From: Amphibalanus amphitrite
Taxonomy: Eukaryota; Arthropoda; Thecostraca; Balanomorpha; Balanidae
Direction of reading: 5' to 3'
DNA length: 64,000 nt
NCBI RefSeq assembly: GCF_019059575.1
Contig: NW_024881859.1
Span: 496,001-560,000 of the forward strand
The translations under genes and the position numbers were made by a program. Of the stretch, positions 34,658-46,096 are shown piece after piece; the first letter of the stretch is position 1, and each line of letters opens with the position of its first letter. The notes under the pieces were generated by a model. It was not told where the DNA came from. It searched no databases and was given only the letters and a program-made list of their open reading frames with translations.

Positions 34658-34693
34658 ATCCGCACCCACCATGTCCATTGTCCATATTCTCAG
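34658..34693 (+). repeat. duplicated tail of exon B in the intron
   Basis: CATCCGCACCCACCATGTCC, then ATTGTCCATATTCTCAG, copies the exon B end at 34615-34645 (CATCCGCACCTCACCATGCC, CATGTTCTCAG). Junction to junction is 48 bases. At the copied junction GT has become AT, so it is not a usable donor. The reading frame stays open across it. Confidence 0.8.
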
Positions 34694-34699
34694 ATATGT

Positions 34700-36214
34700 C
34701 CGGCATACGATGTTTGCGAGGTACGAACCGTACGAACCGCCACGGGCGGCGGATTCGGTTGTTCGTGATCTTGTGGCGTGTCTCTTTTGCATGAGCTTGT
34801 TTAGGGAAATGTTTATCTGATATTCTAATGCCGCAGTTGTGCATATTAGTGACGCATGAAATCACACAGCTAGCTCAGTTGTTTTTGCACTAACCCCGCA
34901 GATATTGAAATAATATAATTATTGGCACAGTACCCATGCAGCTACTGAAGTTCTCTTACCCACGCAGCTACCGGCTACAGAAGTTCTTTCTCTCCCTTGC
35001 GTGGCTTTTTGATTACAGTAAAAGCAAAAACATATGTTCTTTTCACTACCGACGCTACGCTGCGCACAGAGTGCCACTCCTGAAAATTACTGCTTCCGAG
35101 AGCAGCACACTTGCAAAACATGTTGTTGATCAGGCTTTCTGACAGTTCTGCTGCTCGATATCTTGTATGCAAATTCGATATCTTAAATGTACTTATATTT
35201 TCATTGTATAAGCTTATACAGTATACACCCACCAGTTTTCTTTATAGGGCGTGAAAATCGTGATATGTGAATGGCTAAGTGCATTTGCGTTAGTTAGGAA
35301 CACCTCGCTCTAAACAGGTCTCTGCATCCTTTTCCGGGGATCGGTATTCAGTATCGTGTGGACTGTCCCTTTTATTTCTTTGAAAAGCGAAGTGTTGATT
35401 TTTCACGGCTTCGAACGCCACTGATGATATTTCATTCTCATCATTATTGCAATATTTGCTTTCCGGCGTTTTCACTCCTGGCAAGGTTTATAGCATTTAT
35501 TCAGTGATGACAGCAATCTCAGTTGACGTTTGAATCGTGAAATTTTCGTTGCATACGTCACGTATTTGCTCCCAAGACCGGCTATTCACTCGCGAGTTGC
35601 GTGGTTTTTAGGTCCGCCAAACCGAGGCTCATCAGGCGGGACAAAATAGACCAGCGACATAATGGCTAGGCTGTAAATTCACTGGTTAATGCCAGTAATG
35701 GGTAGTTCATGTCCAGGCTAGCCGATGAATCAGGGTGTGCCATCATGAAACCACATATAGGCTGTTTTAGCTGCGGTGCGGCTGCACATTTCCGATTGGC
35801 TTTGCAATGCTCACGGATCCACTGGCATTATGCAGGAACAACATTCCTCGTTTCAATCACTGGATGAAAAACACAATCACGTTAACCCGAGCATCCAATT
35901 GGAAAGCACGCATACACATATGACATGACATGTCGGCTTCAAGGCACATTGAACGCCAGAAACGAACACCTATGCACATTTAAAACGTGCTGTACCTATT
36001 TCAGTTTTTGTTACGTGCTGTCCAGCCTTGCATTGTATAGCAGGATTATCCTCAGAGATACCAGCCTAAGGTCGATGACAGATGCCACCGTTTTTACTCC
36101 AGTGTGCTATCATCCCTGTTGACGGGTTGCGTGCTGAAGCCGACGTGTCACGCACCTGCTGCTGCAGCATATTATGAATGAATGCTAGTACATCTCCAGT
36201 TGGTATATTTTTGA
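34700..36214. other. intron sequence, nothing recognised
   Basis: No exon or element end was identified up to the TTAA at 36215. Confidence 0.5.
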
Positions 36215-36900
36215 TTAACCCGGCAGGCGGTGGGCCTCCCGGCCACCTTCCGCGCGGTGGGGGGGGGGGCATTTTTTGCCCCCCCCCCCCCGTATCTCCG
36301 AAACTACTAGACGGATCCGGAAAATTCAAACGGCGTTCGCTAGCCCTGTCAAATTTGTCGAGAGAGACCAAATTTCATTGACCTCGGGTCACCGATGACG
36401 TCACAGGTCAGGTCAAAGATAAAATGTTTCACCATTCACGGCGCTTCTTGGGAAAGCGCTATAACACCGAGTAAAACGCATTTTGTCGAAAATCAGCGAT
36501 AGGGCATCAGTTGTCTAGTACATATGTTGCTATTAGAGGTCACTGGTCATACCAGGTCAGGTCACAGGTCAGGTCACTAAAGGTCACCAAGGGTCACCAC
36601 ATGAACCCAACTTTACTAAGGTTGTGCGATGCATGTTTTATGGCCAGTTTTTCATTTCCAACTCAATGGTGTTGGTTATAAGACCATCAGGTACGGTTTA
36701 GGTCACTTTCTGGTGGAGGTGAGGTCAAGGTCATGTAAAAAAGGTCAAATTTCAAAGTTGATATTTTTGCATAAAATGGGTATTGATCCGATGCAGCTTG
36801 TCACGGGGAGTCTAATGGTGGTCTTTGTTTTGCGCTACGAGGTCTAGAATTGCTAAAAATTGAGTTTGAAAATTTGACGTCATCAATTTTGAAGTTTTTT
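36215..36900. mobile_element. partial TTAA element related to the piggyBac-like family
   Basis: TTAACCCGGCAGGCGGTGGG at 36215, followed by a poly-G/poly-C hairpin (36259-36292), the motif TATCTCCGAAACTACTAGAC and repeated CAGGTCAGGTCA. It has the same architecture as the element at 24509. I did not find a matching right end, so the right limit is approximate and it may be truncated. Confidence 0.6.
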
Positions 36901-36929
36901 TTCGCTATAACCTGGCCAAAAAAAGCAAT

Positions 36930-38064
36930 AACGAAGCTGTTACATACTAGTATTCATGCCACAATTCATTTCGATTTACCGTCCTCCATTGGGCTTTCCA
37001 GTACAATAGCTGGATCAATATGAACTACAAGTAAAGAAACTGCCTTCAGGACCGGTCCTTATCATGTTACATTGCTCTATTAGCATATTTGTCTTCAAGG
37101 TTCCTTATATTTCATATTAAAGGTCTTCAATGGTGGCTCTATTTGCGACATATATTTTCTTTGTCATTGCGATTTTTGCATTTTCAAGTAATTTCCAAGT
37201 AGGTAAGTCAAGTAATTGCAGCTCATGTGTGAGTGTAGGATGTTATAATGCACCAATAAAGTTATGCAAGTCCAATTATCATAGCTGATCAAGCTGCGCA
37301 GTCTTTATAATGGTCTGTGTCATCAAATGTTGGACCTCTTTGACTGCAACTATCCCGTTACAAGCCCCTCAGGCGAGTGGAACTAGTGTATCCATAATAG
37401 CTGGTATTGACAATTCCCTATTTGGCGTCGATTTTGACGCCGTTCCCATTAGGCTTTTGCACAGCCCATAGCACTGTCTGTGAAAGAACTATTGTCGGGA
37501 CTTATGGCCAATTTCTGAGAAGGCAATGCCGTAGGTAGGAGTAAAGCAGCAATGGTGAATGCATTTTTCGTGTTGTATTTGTTGGGAGCCTTTCTTCTCT
37601 ACTCGAATTTCTTGGTGATGACAATGACGGGTCCGTGCTTTGAAAGTAATTGTTGATACTTAATTACTGATGCCGTTTGGAACATAACTATGTGTTCTGT
37701 GCTTCTGCGGAAATCACATTTAACTCTATTACAGTTTCATATCCACTGCTTGTGAACCTTATCGGTGTTCTGACGCCACTCCCTGCTCTTTTTTTTTCAC
37801 GTCATTTATTTTTGCTGACGCACTAGATATATTTACCGGTAGGTGCAAATGTTCACTGCTCAGCTAAAGGCGCCGCCTATCAAATCTATCAAATATATTT
37901 AAGGTTCAGGCTGCTAATGCTAAATACCCGTTTCACGATAATTCAGTTTGTTTTAATAAAAAACGCAATTTAATGAGCATTGGTTTAAACCATTGAACAC
38001 AAACCTTTGGCTTCTGTGCCCATTTGTAAGGTGATTTAGTGTAGCACTCCCCGCCATATACACC
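36930..38064. other. intron sequence, nothing recognised
   Basis: AT-rich, with no exon or element end identified. Confidence 0.5.
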
Positions 38065-38068
38065 AGTT

Positions 38069-39635
38069 GGGGCGTTCCACGACAAATCGACAAGTGCCCT
38101 GCACCCTCATATTTTATTTTTTGCTTAAAATTGGTCTAATGGGTTGTGATGGGCGGGGAAGCCAGCTGTGGCAAGGATTTTTTTCTTCCAACAACGGTTT
38201 CCGAGATATAGCCTCGGGCAATTCTTGGAGTTTGCGCTGCAGCCCTATGTTTGGCGGCCTATAACTTAGAAACTATTGGCTTTTTACGATAAAACTTTAT
38301 ATGGTTCAACTCCCAATCAACCAACAAACATTTTGGCTATCTCGGATTTTCAATTTTTGAAAATTTTGATCACGTGACCTTTTGTCCTATTTTTCGAAGA
38401 GTGACCTTGATATTTTCCCCACTGAAAGTTACAATTTTGTCTGATGACGATTAAAGCCTTATCAATTTTCATTCATATGCGATAATAAAAAAAAGTGGTT
38501 TTCGCCCTGCGTTGACCTCAGGTCAGGTCATTTTTATGACCTGTCCATTATTACGAGCGGGAGCGACAGCGAGATCTCGAGAATAAAGCAAGATAGCGAC
38601 AAGCGGTAAACGGTAAAGGGTACACACGGATAAGGTCTATAATTTTTACTGAGGTCATTTTCAGGTCAGGTCAAAGATGACGTCACAGGAGCTAAAAGAA
38701 AGTCAAAATAGCGGCACTATACATATATATGAAGTTTTTCTCGAATAACTTTCAAGGTATCGCAGCTAAGAACAAACTAATAGCACCATCGTGATCCTCT
38801 CGTCGATCCGCATCGAAACATATGTATGTTGACCTTTCGACCTTTCGAGGTCAACATACATACGTTTCGATGCGGATCGACGAGAGGATCACGATGGTGC
38901 TATTAGTTTGTTCCTAGCTGGGATACCTTGAAAGTTATTCGAGAAAAAACTTCATATATATGTAATAATATGTATAGTGCCGCTATTTTGACTTCCTTTT
39001 AGCTCCTGTGACGTCATCTTTGACCTGACCTGAAAATGACCTCAGTAAAAATTATAGACCTTATCCGTGTGTACCCTTTACAGTTTACCGCTTGTCGCTA
39101 TCTTGCTTTATTCTCGAGATCTCGCTGTCGCTCCCGCTCGTAATAATGGACAGGTCATAAAAATGACCTGACCTGAGGTCAATGCAGGGCGATAACCACG
39201 GCTTTTATTATCGCATATGAATGACAATCGATAAGGCTTTAATCGTCATCAGACAAAATTGCAACTTTCAGTGGGGAAAATATCAAGGTCACTCTTCGAA
39301 AAATAGGACAAAAGGTCATGTGATCAAAATTTTCAAAAATTGAAAATTCGAGATAGCCAAAATGTTTGTTGGTTGATTGTGAGTTGAACCATATAAAGTT
39401 TTTATCGTAAAAAAAACAATAGTTTCTGGGTTATAGGCCTCCAAACATAGGGCTGCAGCGCGAACTCCAGGAATTGCCCGAGGCTATATCTCGGAAACCG
39501 TTGTTTGAAGAAAAAAATCCTTGCCACGGCTGGCTTCCCCGCCCATCACAACCCCTTACACCAGTTTTCAACGAAGAATAAAATATGAGGGTGCAAATTT
39601 AATTTTTTATTTGTCGATTTGTCGTGGAACGCCCC
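38069..39635. mobile_element. 1.57-kb near-perfect palindrome (foldback element), AGTT direct repeats
   Basis: The termini are GGGGCGTTCCACGACAAATC and its inverted complement. The whole left half (38069 to about 38845) is repeated inverted in the right half with few differences. The centre is at GTTGACCTTTCGACCTTTCG / AGGTCAAC. AGTT flanks both ends (38065-38068, 39636-39639). The arms contain AGGTCA motifs and the GACGAGAGGATCACGATG segment also present near 25205. There is no open reading frame of note. A transcript would fold into a long double-stranded RNA. Confidence 0.88.
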
Positions 39636-39639
39636 AGTT

Positions 39640-42600
39640 TGCTTTGTTGTGTGTCGCGCAGTATATGTGCTAGATGTGGACAGGGCTCAGCTCAGCTGCC
39701 AGCTGGTGTTCGATGGTGACGTTTGTGGCGCCCCCTGGAGACGTGTGACATTTGTGGCGTCCCGCCGAGATGTGCGACATTACTGACGCCCCGGGGATCA
39801 CACCTGTTGACTCGGGAATAGCCCGGACGGCCGGGTGTCTAGGAGAGGCAGAAAGTTCGCAGCATCACTGCATGCCTATGTGAAGATAGTGCTCGCGATG
39901 TGTGCACAGGGGACGGCCTAGATTTAATCTGGCAATAGTGACATACTTAGGCGGCTATCCGGAGATAATATTCAAAATTATATAGCTGCTCACTCATTAT
40001 TTTGGATTATGTCGAAAAGCGTAGTTCAACTAACATTCATTTTAGTTTGGTAATGGTATACCTACCATAAATTCAGAGAATCTTGTTGTTTTGACTTACA
40101 GGATTGTTTTTTTCCCTCAGAAACTTTTGTTGCCTAAACATAAACTTCAACCTGAATTCTGAAATAAGAAGTTCAAGTGAGTTTTGTGGGCTGATCCCGA
40201 AGATGTGCTGGAAGGAATTCCAACATATCTGATACCCTTGTTATATTCCGTCAGCCTCAGGAGGAGTTTCCGGGCCTAGTTTTCGGAATGCCACTTATTC
40301 TTTTATACAACTTTGCATACCTTCATGTGCTTGTGCATTCCTTTAAAAGAACCCTGGCTGCCAACGGATGCATGTGCATTGTTGTTCAAGATTCAGAGTT
40401 ACCGGTGCTTTCCCTTACGAATAATGTCGTCTATTTTGGTTGAATCTCCTTTAGAGCGCAGTACCGGCGCCATCATGCTCCTTTATCTGCGCCTCTCGCG
40501 TCCCGGGGGAGACACTAAGCTGTACATACGGTATACGGCCCGGCCGCAGTGTCCCGGGCCGGGAGGGCCTAGCCGAGCGTCATTACCCGCGTCATCGGCC
40601 GGTCTCGGCCTCTTCGTGCTCCTCCTGCGCTCGGGCGTGGCTCCTCCTGTATTCCGGCCCTGTTTGGGCTCGGCTAGGCTCCGTGACGCTCCAGCACGGC
40701 TCCGCTGAGACTGGCTCAGCTCAGCCGTGCTCTGGCTCTGCACTGGAATGGTCCAAATCCATCCCAGGCTCGTCTCTACTTAGTACAGTCATTTCTCAGT
40801 GGCTAGGTTCCGTGTTTACTCTGGCTCAGCTCCGGCTCCAGCTCAGTCCCGACCCCAGGTCAGCTCCGATTCCAACTCAGCTCAACTCTGATTCCAGGTC
40901 AGTTCACACTCCGACTCCAGCTCATGCTCCGACTCCAGATCAGCTCCGATTCCGACTCCAGCTGCAATTCAGCTCCGACCCCAGCCCAGCTCACCCGTCA
41001 GCCAGCCAGTCCCTCAGACCCCGTTCTGCCCGGCCGCCGGACTGGACCGCCCTGTACCCGGGCGGCACGCCATCGCGGTGATGGAGTGACCATGTCGGCC
41101 TCAGAACTCTGCCCGCGTCACAGCCTGATGCAGCCACCCATCACACAAACGCCGTCCGTGGCACGGCATGGTACGGTACGGCACGGCCCGTGTTGCGCAG
41201 TTCGGTACGGTGCGGTACGGCCCGTGACGGCACTCCTAGCAGGACACGGCCTGGGACAGAGGCAGGCTGTCGTCATTGGTTCAGATTTTGTTGGGGACCG
41301 TTTGAATTCGGTGTGATTGGGTGTTGAATTACGACAGGCTGTCGGCTGCGCTTTGCTGATGTGGTAATATTGAGATTGGACTCGTGGGTACGCTGGAAGC
41401 GGGTGTCAGTCTAGGCAACAATGGAAATTCTGACGGAACGGTTTTCGGAGTATGTGTCTGCAACGGGGACGATCTACAGCAACTTCAGATGAATGGATAT
41501 TACGCTATCAGCATTCTCGCGCTCCTGCTTCGCCGTGTGGCTGAAGCCGATTGATACGTTTTACGACCACGTTCATTGAGCATGTGAGTTGGATTTGTGT
41601 ACCTCACGAGCTGCACGCGCCTACGATCTTACCAACGTTCAGCAATGGCTTATAAATGCAGCGCGCTCGTTAATCGCGGTCCGCCGTTCAGCTCTGCCTG
41701 GTCGCCTTTCGCCGCGCGCCTCACCATAGAGTCCTGTATGTGTCACACCCAGTCCTCTGCCGGTAACAGCTGACTATGCCCTAGCAGCGGCGGGCTTCTG
41801 CGTCTGACAGAATGGTCCCAGCGGCACTCTACATAGGCGATTTGCCTGGCAGGAGCGGCCCGATGGCTGGGAAGGCTGCGTTCAATAAATTGGCGGAGCC
41901 TGCCCTAGTTGGTGTCACTTCAAGCGTTCAGTTCAGGAGGCGAAGAGGGCTGATAGTGTCTGAGGGTGGCTGAAAGGTTGAGGGCGCGCCAGCTGAACTG
42001 TGAAGAGAATGGAATTCGGTAATACATCCGTATCTGATGGCTTTGAACCCGAAGAAGTGGCAGATCGGTTCGGAGTTTGCAAATGTTCCCATTGATTGTC
42101 ACTGCAAACTTTATTGTTTTCTCTAAAGAATGATACGCCAGTGTCGTAAAAGTGTCATAGTCTCATGGCGTCGGTCAGTCTGGCCAACTTATTGAAAAGA
42201 AATTTGAATGTATCGTGGTTCGTTTATCAAACTCTTGCCTGTCGAAAAAAAAACGTGCCCTGACAAGAAGTTTAGGAGGACAAGTGCAATTATTTTATCG
42301 AATCCTGCTTCATGAATCTCATGCATTTTATGATATTTGGTTTACGTTGTTCCTGATCCAGCACTCCTCGAGAGCTGTTCCGCTGTTTTCCAGCTATTTT
42401 TAGGAGATACAGACATCCATAGCCGCACCCATCATGCCCGTTGGGTCAGCTGCGACTAGTCTATCGCCGAGGGCCGTTTTTCGTGTCGCCGGCCCATCCC
42501 GGTCATTAGGTGACAGTGGTAAGTGTCGAACACCTCGCTGGCGACCCCCTTAGCTGCTAATCCCCCGAAACGAGCACCTGCCGTCGGCCGACGGGCGGCG

Positions 42601-44310
42601 GCACGCACGCACCGGGAGCGGCACTTGATTTATGACCCGGGGAGGGGATAGGACGACCGCCGGTATACCCAGGTAGGCCGGGCTTAGGTCTGTTGGCGGA
42701 GTCGTTGTTGTTGTGCTTTGTGGATGGTTGTGGTTTCTATTTGATTGAATTGTTCCATGTCAGGTGTAGTGTGCACGATCATAATGCGTTGGCAAACTCT
42801 ATCCCCATGGATGATGAAATATTCTTTGGCTGTCCTTAGAGTCGTAAAAAGGATATGTAATGTAAGTTTGCGTGACATGTTATATTTGAAAATTACAGTG
42901 TCAAGTCGGAAGGAAAATCGGCTTTAGAAGGACAAGGTCACGCTCACCCAAAGCGCTCACATCTCGCCCGCCATTTTCGCCGTTATGTATCAGCCTTTAT
43001 CCCCTCGCCAATACTTTCCATCGCGGCTTTTTCGGGGACACTCGCTTTTTTCGCCCCGGGATCGACCTCTCACTCCGTTCCCGTCAGTCATGATTACCTC
43101 TACTGCCAGTGGGACATCCCGTGAGGGTCCTGCTGTCTCTCCTTTGTCAACCTGGCTTCTCCGTCGGCTGGGGCTCACGACAAGACCCGTCTCCGCTGTC
43201 TCTCTATTATCGTCCTCAGAAGACCAGCTGGCCGCTAACGGTATTGATTGCTGGACCTTCCCGGCACCTCAGTCCTGTGCACTGGGCCGACACTTTCCGG
43301 CTGATTTTGTCGCCGGCAGCGCTGGAAGTCGGCGGGCGTTTTCCGGTCGGAGGGTTTGATTACCCGTGAGTGGCCGGCTTTGACCTTCTGCCAATATACC
43401 TCGGGGCAGGTTATTGGTCCGAGTACTCTGCTGGGTGGCTGGATATATTTGTGCTTTCGTCGCGTTACAGGTCTGAAATGAACAGAGAATGTGCTGCTGC
43501 GTTCGAAGCATCTTATCAAACTAGTGACTACTTTTTGTTTTGGGTTTTTGTTTGTTTGGTTTGCTTATTAAAGCAAGTTGGGCCGAAGCCGCTCCTAAAA
43601 TTTCAAGCTTATCGAGCACCGTGCACTCCGCATGATTAACTTGCGATAACTTTTTTGCTTACCTTATGGCGTTTCCCGAGAGAAACACATCAACATATTG
43701 TATAACTTTCAGTGTTCGCAGGGCTGTTGGGAAATTTCTGGAATGTTTGTGCACACACGTCTTCGTATTTGATCGCTGCCCTTTTCAGTCGACTTTCAAC
43801 CTACCGTGCGTTTAGCCCGCCATGAATCTGAAATCGCTCCGCACGTCTGACATTTATGTCTGTCACTACATATCCGAGACCTTACCTTTATAAATTATTA
43901 TGACAAAGTCCTAATTTATCATTTTTGTCCACCCTCTCGTCTGAGCAATGTCATTGGACGGTTTAAGAGATGTGCATTTGATGTCCATATGCGTTTCTGA
44001 CGAATGCCTCTAATGGCTTGTTTATTTCACCTTCTATTCCCGGGCAGCTGTGTACATACGCGTAGTTCCAGTTTTCTACCCGCATTGGCGTTTCATATAT
44101 GTGTTTTGTTTCATAGTTGAATGTTGTTTGACCTTATGTCTGAGATGTGCCTATTTATGGTGATTATGTCCGTGTAATGAGGCCCGGGGAGCCCACCTAT
44201 GTATGTAACTAATAATAAACAGCTCAAATATGTACAATTAAGTAATGTGCGCTGCATTGCAAATAGACCACTTGATGTGGTGTGTTCTATGTCATGTGAC
44301 CTCCCGTTCC
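39640..44310. other. intron sequence; one degenerate minisatellite, otherwise nothing recognised
   Basis: GC-rich between 40430 and 41330, including GGTACGGT repeats near 41165-41220. Elsewhere AT-rich. No exon or terminal repeat was identified. Confidence 0.45.
40800..40990. repeat. degenerate CAGCTCCGACTCC minisatellite
   Basis: Repeats of CAGCTCCGATTCCAACT and CATGCTCCGACTCCAG type, about 15-18 bp, poorly conserved. Confidence 0.7.
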
Positions 44311-44317
44311 CTCCGCG

Positions 44318-44618
44318 AAAGTCACCTGCAGCTTGACGTGACACGTTATCTGACCTTTGACCTCTCCCTTCGGCAGAAGTCACCTACCATTTGACATGAC
44401 GTGTTGGCTGACCTCTGACCTCTGACGTCTCCGGCATAGGTGACCTGTCGCTCGACATGACGTGTTGGCTGACCTCTGACCTTCGGTCTCTCTCTCCGGC
44501 AGAGGTCACCTACCGTTTGACGTGGCGCGTTACCTGACCTCTGACCCTTCTCTCCATCAGAGGTGACCTACCGTTTGATGTGCCGCGTTAACTGACCTCT
44601 GACCCTTCTCTCCATCAG
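44318..44618 (+). repeat. tandem array of decoy 3' splice sites before exon C
   Basis: The exon C boundary (YAG|AGGTGACCTACCG) is repeated upstream. Copies begin at about 44318, then 44377, 44440, 44503 and 44561, and the real exon begins at 44619 (spacings 63, 63, 58 and 58). Four copies (44377, 44440, 44503, 44561) end in a YAG preceded by a pyrimidine tract. The first has lost the AG. The copied exon part (GTGACCTACCGTTTGA) diverges after about 15 bases. Use of any decoy would shift the frame (extensions 58, 116, 179 and 242). Confidence 0.9.
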
Positions 44619-44752
44619 AGGTGACCTACCGGCTGCAGACGGCCCGCCCGATGATCCGCCAGCGCCTACTGCAGTACCTGCTACCCTGGCTCTACAACAT
44701 GGAGCTGGTCGACCCCAAGATTCAGCCCATGAGTCCGCTGGCCAAGTTTCAG
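44619..44752 (+). CDS. fry: furry homologue, internal exon C
   Basis: Acceptor TCTCCATCAG, donor TTTCAG|GTGAGA. The first two bases complete Glu. Then 44 residues include RQRLLQYLLPWLYNMELVDP, the most recognisable furry block, followed by KIQPMSPLAKFQ. It ends in phase 0. The upstream intron carries the array of duplicated acceptors. A Penelope-like element begins 52 bp downstream of the donor without touching the splice signal. Confidence 0.95.
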
Positions 44753-44891
44753 GTGAGAACCTATTCTGTTCGAGGAGATGCGACGCTAAAACACCCGTAG
44801 ATACGCGTATAGGAAGGCCTTAAATTAATTATTGTTCATTTGTTTTAAATTAAGACTAAAGCTAATGTTTAAAAATTGAGTTTTTTTTTTC

Positions 44892-44926
44892 GCCCGACGT
44901 TTCGCGTTTATTGCTTATTCATGGGC
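44892..44926 (-). other. hammerhead-like motif in the left PLE arm
   Basis: Inverted copy of the motif at 48231-48265, in the left arm of the element. Confidence 0.4.
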
Positions 44927-45089
44927 TAATGCTAAAACATAATTTCGTCGACATACATATCAAAAATTCAAATAACATCATTGACAGCACGCTTCACTAT
45001 AAACATTGTCTTTCGCTAAAAGATATCGTATCCGTTCGATCGATCGATTGCGTTCCTTCGTATACATACGTCCATGCATCCGTTCATAT

Positions 45090-46084
45090 CTATCGCATGT
45101 CTTTGATCTGGGATGCTATAATATCATGTAGTTTGAAGAAGCCTGGCGATACGTTTATCACTTTTTCTGTGGAAATGTAAGCGGCCTCTATCAGCCACCG
45201 ACGTGTTTTCGTTAAACCTGTGTGTATGGCCTGTGCTTCGTTCCAGTTTGGTAGATGTCCTTCTTGATCTGCGTGAATGACTAATGCCTTGGATGTTCTG
45301 TGATTACGTAAGTCATTTTTGTGCTCTTGAATACGTTTTCTTAGACCTCTCCCCGTTTCTCCGAAATACGATTTATCACATTTGCTGCAAGGGATTTTGT
45401 ACACAATACTGTCTGAATCTACTTCCTTTGGCTTTTTTCTAGCAAGTATCTGCCCGACCTTCTTTCCCGAAGCTGATACTACTCTCAGATCAGGCGCCAG
45501 CATCTTTGCTATTTGATCAGTTGTCTCACTATTTGGTGCAATAAAATATGCCCTTTTCTTGTCTTGTGCATCCCTCTCTGTCCTGGGCCTGTGTCTGATC
45601 TGTTTTGCTTTTTTCTGTAACTCGATCAGTAGAGACTCGGGGAATTTCAACGCCATGAATGCTTTCTTAATGTAATCTAGCTCGTCCTGTAGGAACTCAG
45701 GAGAGCAGATACGGTAGGCTCGCAAAAAGAAACCGATGACTATGCCTGTCTTACTTCGCAAGCTGTGTGCCGAAAAATAGTGCACGAAATCATCTTTGTT
45801 AGTTGGTTTCCTATATACAGAGAACTTAAACCCTTCTTCAAATCTCCTGATGACTACATCAAGGAACGGAAGTTTTCCGTCCTTCTCCTGCTCTAACGTA
45901 AACTGGATGGCTGGTTCGACATCATTGAGTTGTTTTAACAGGTCTTCCACACTACGTTCATTGGGGATGAAAGCTACTATATCGTCTACATATCTGTAAA
46001 CTGTTGTATCTTCCCCGAAGATAGAAAGGAAGTGCTCCTTTTCAAGCAGCTCCATGTATAAATTGGCCAAAACTGCACTCAATG
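45090..46084 (-). pseudogene. inverted 3' half of the PLE polymerase gene
   Basis: The minus-strand frame is identical in protein to the last 330 or so residues of the plus-strand ORF (from SAVLANLYMELL to QIKDMR). It lacks motifs A and most of B of the reverse transcriptase, so it cannot make a working polymerase. Its reading frame is uninterrupted, which supports a very young age. The upstream codons in that frame (46085-46136) are unrelated flanking sequence. Confidence 0.92.
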
Positions 46085-46096
46085 TGTTAACATAGG

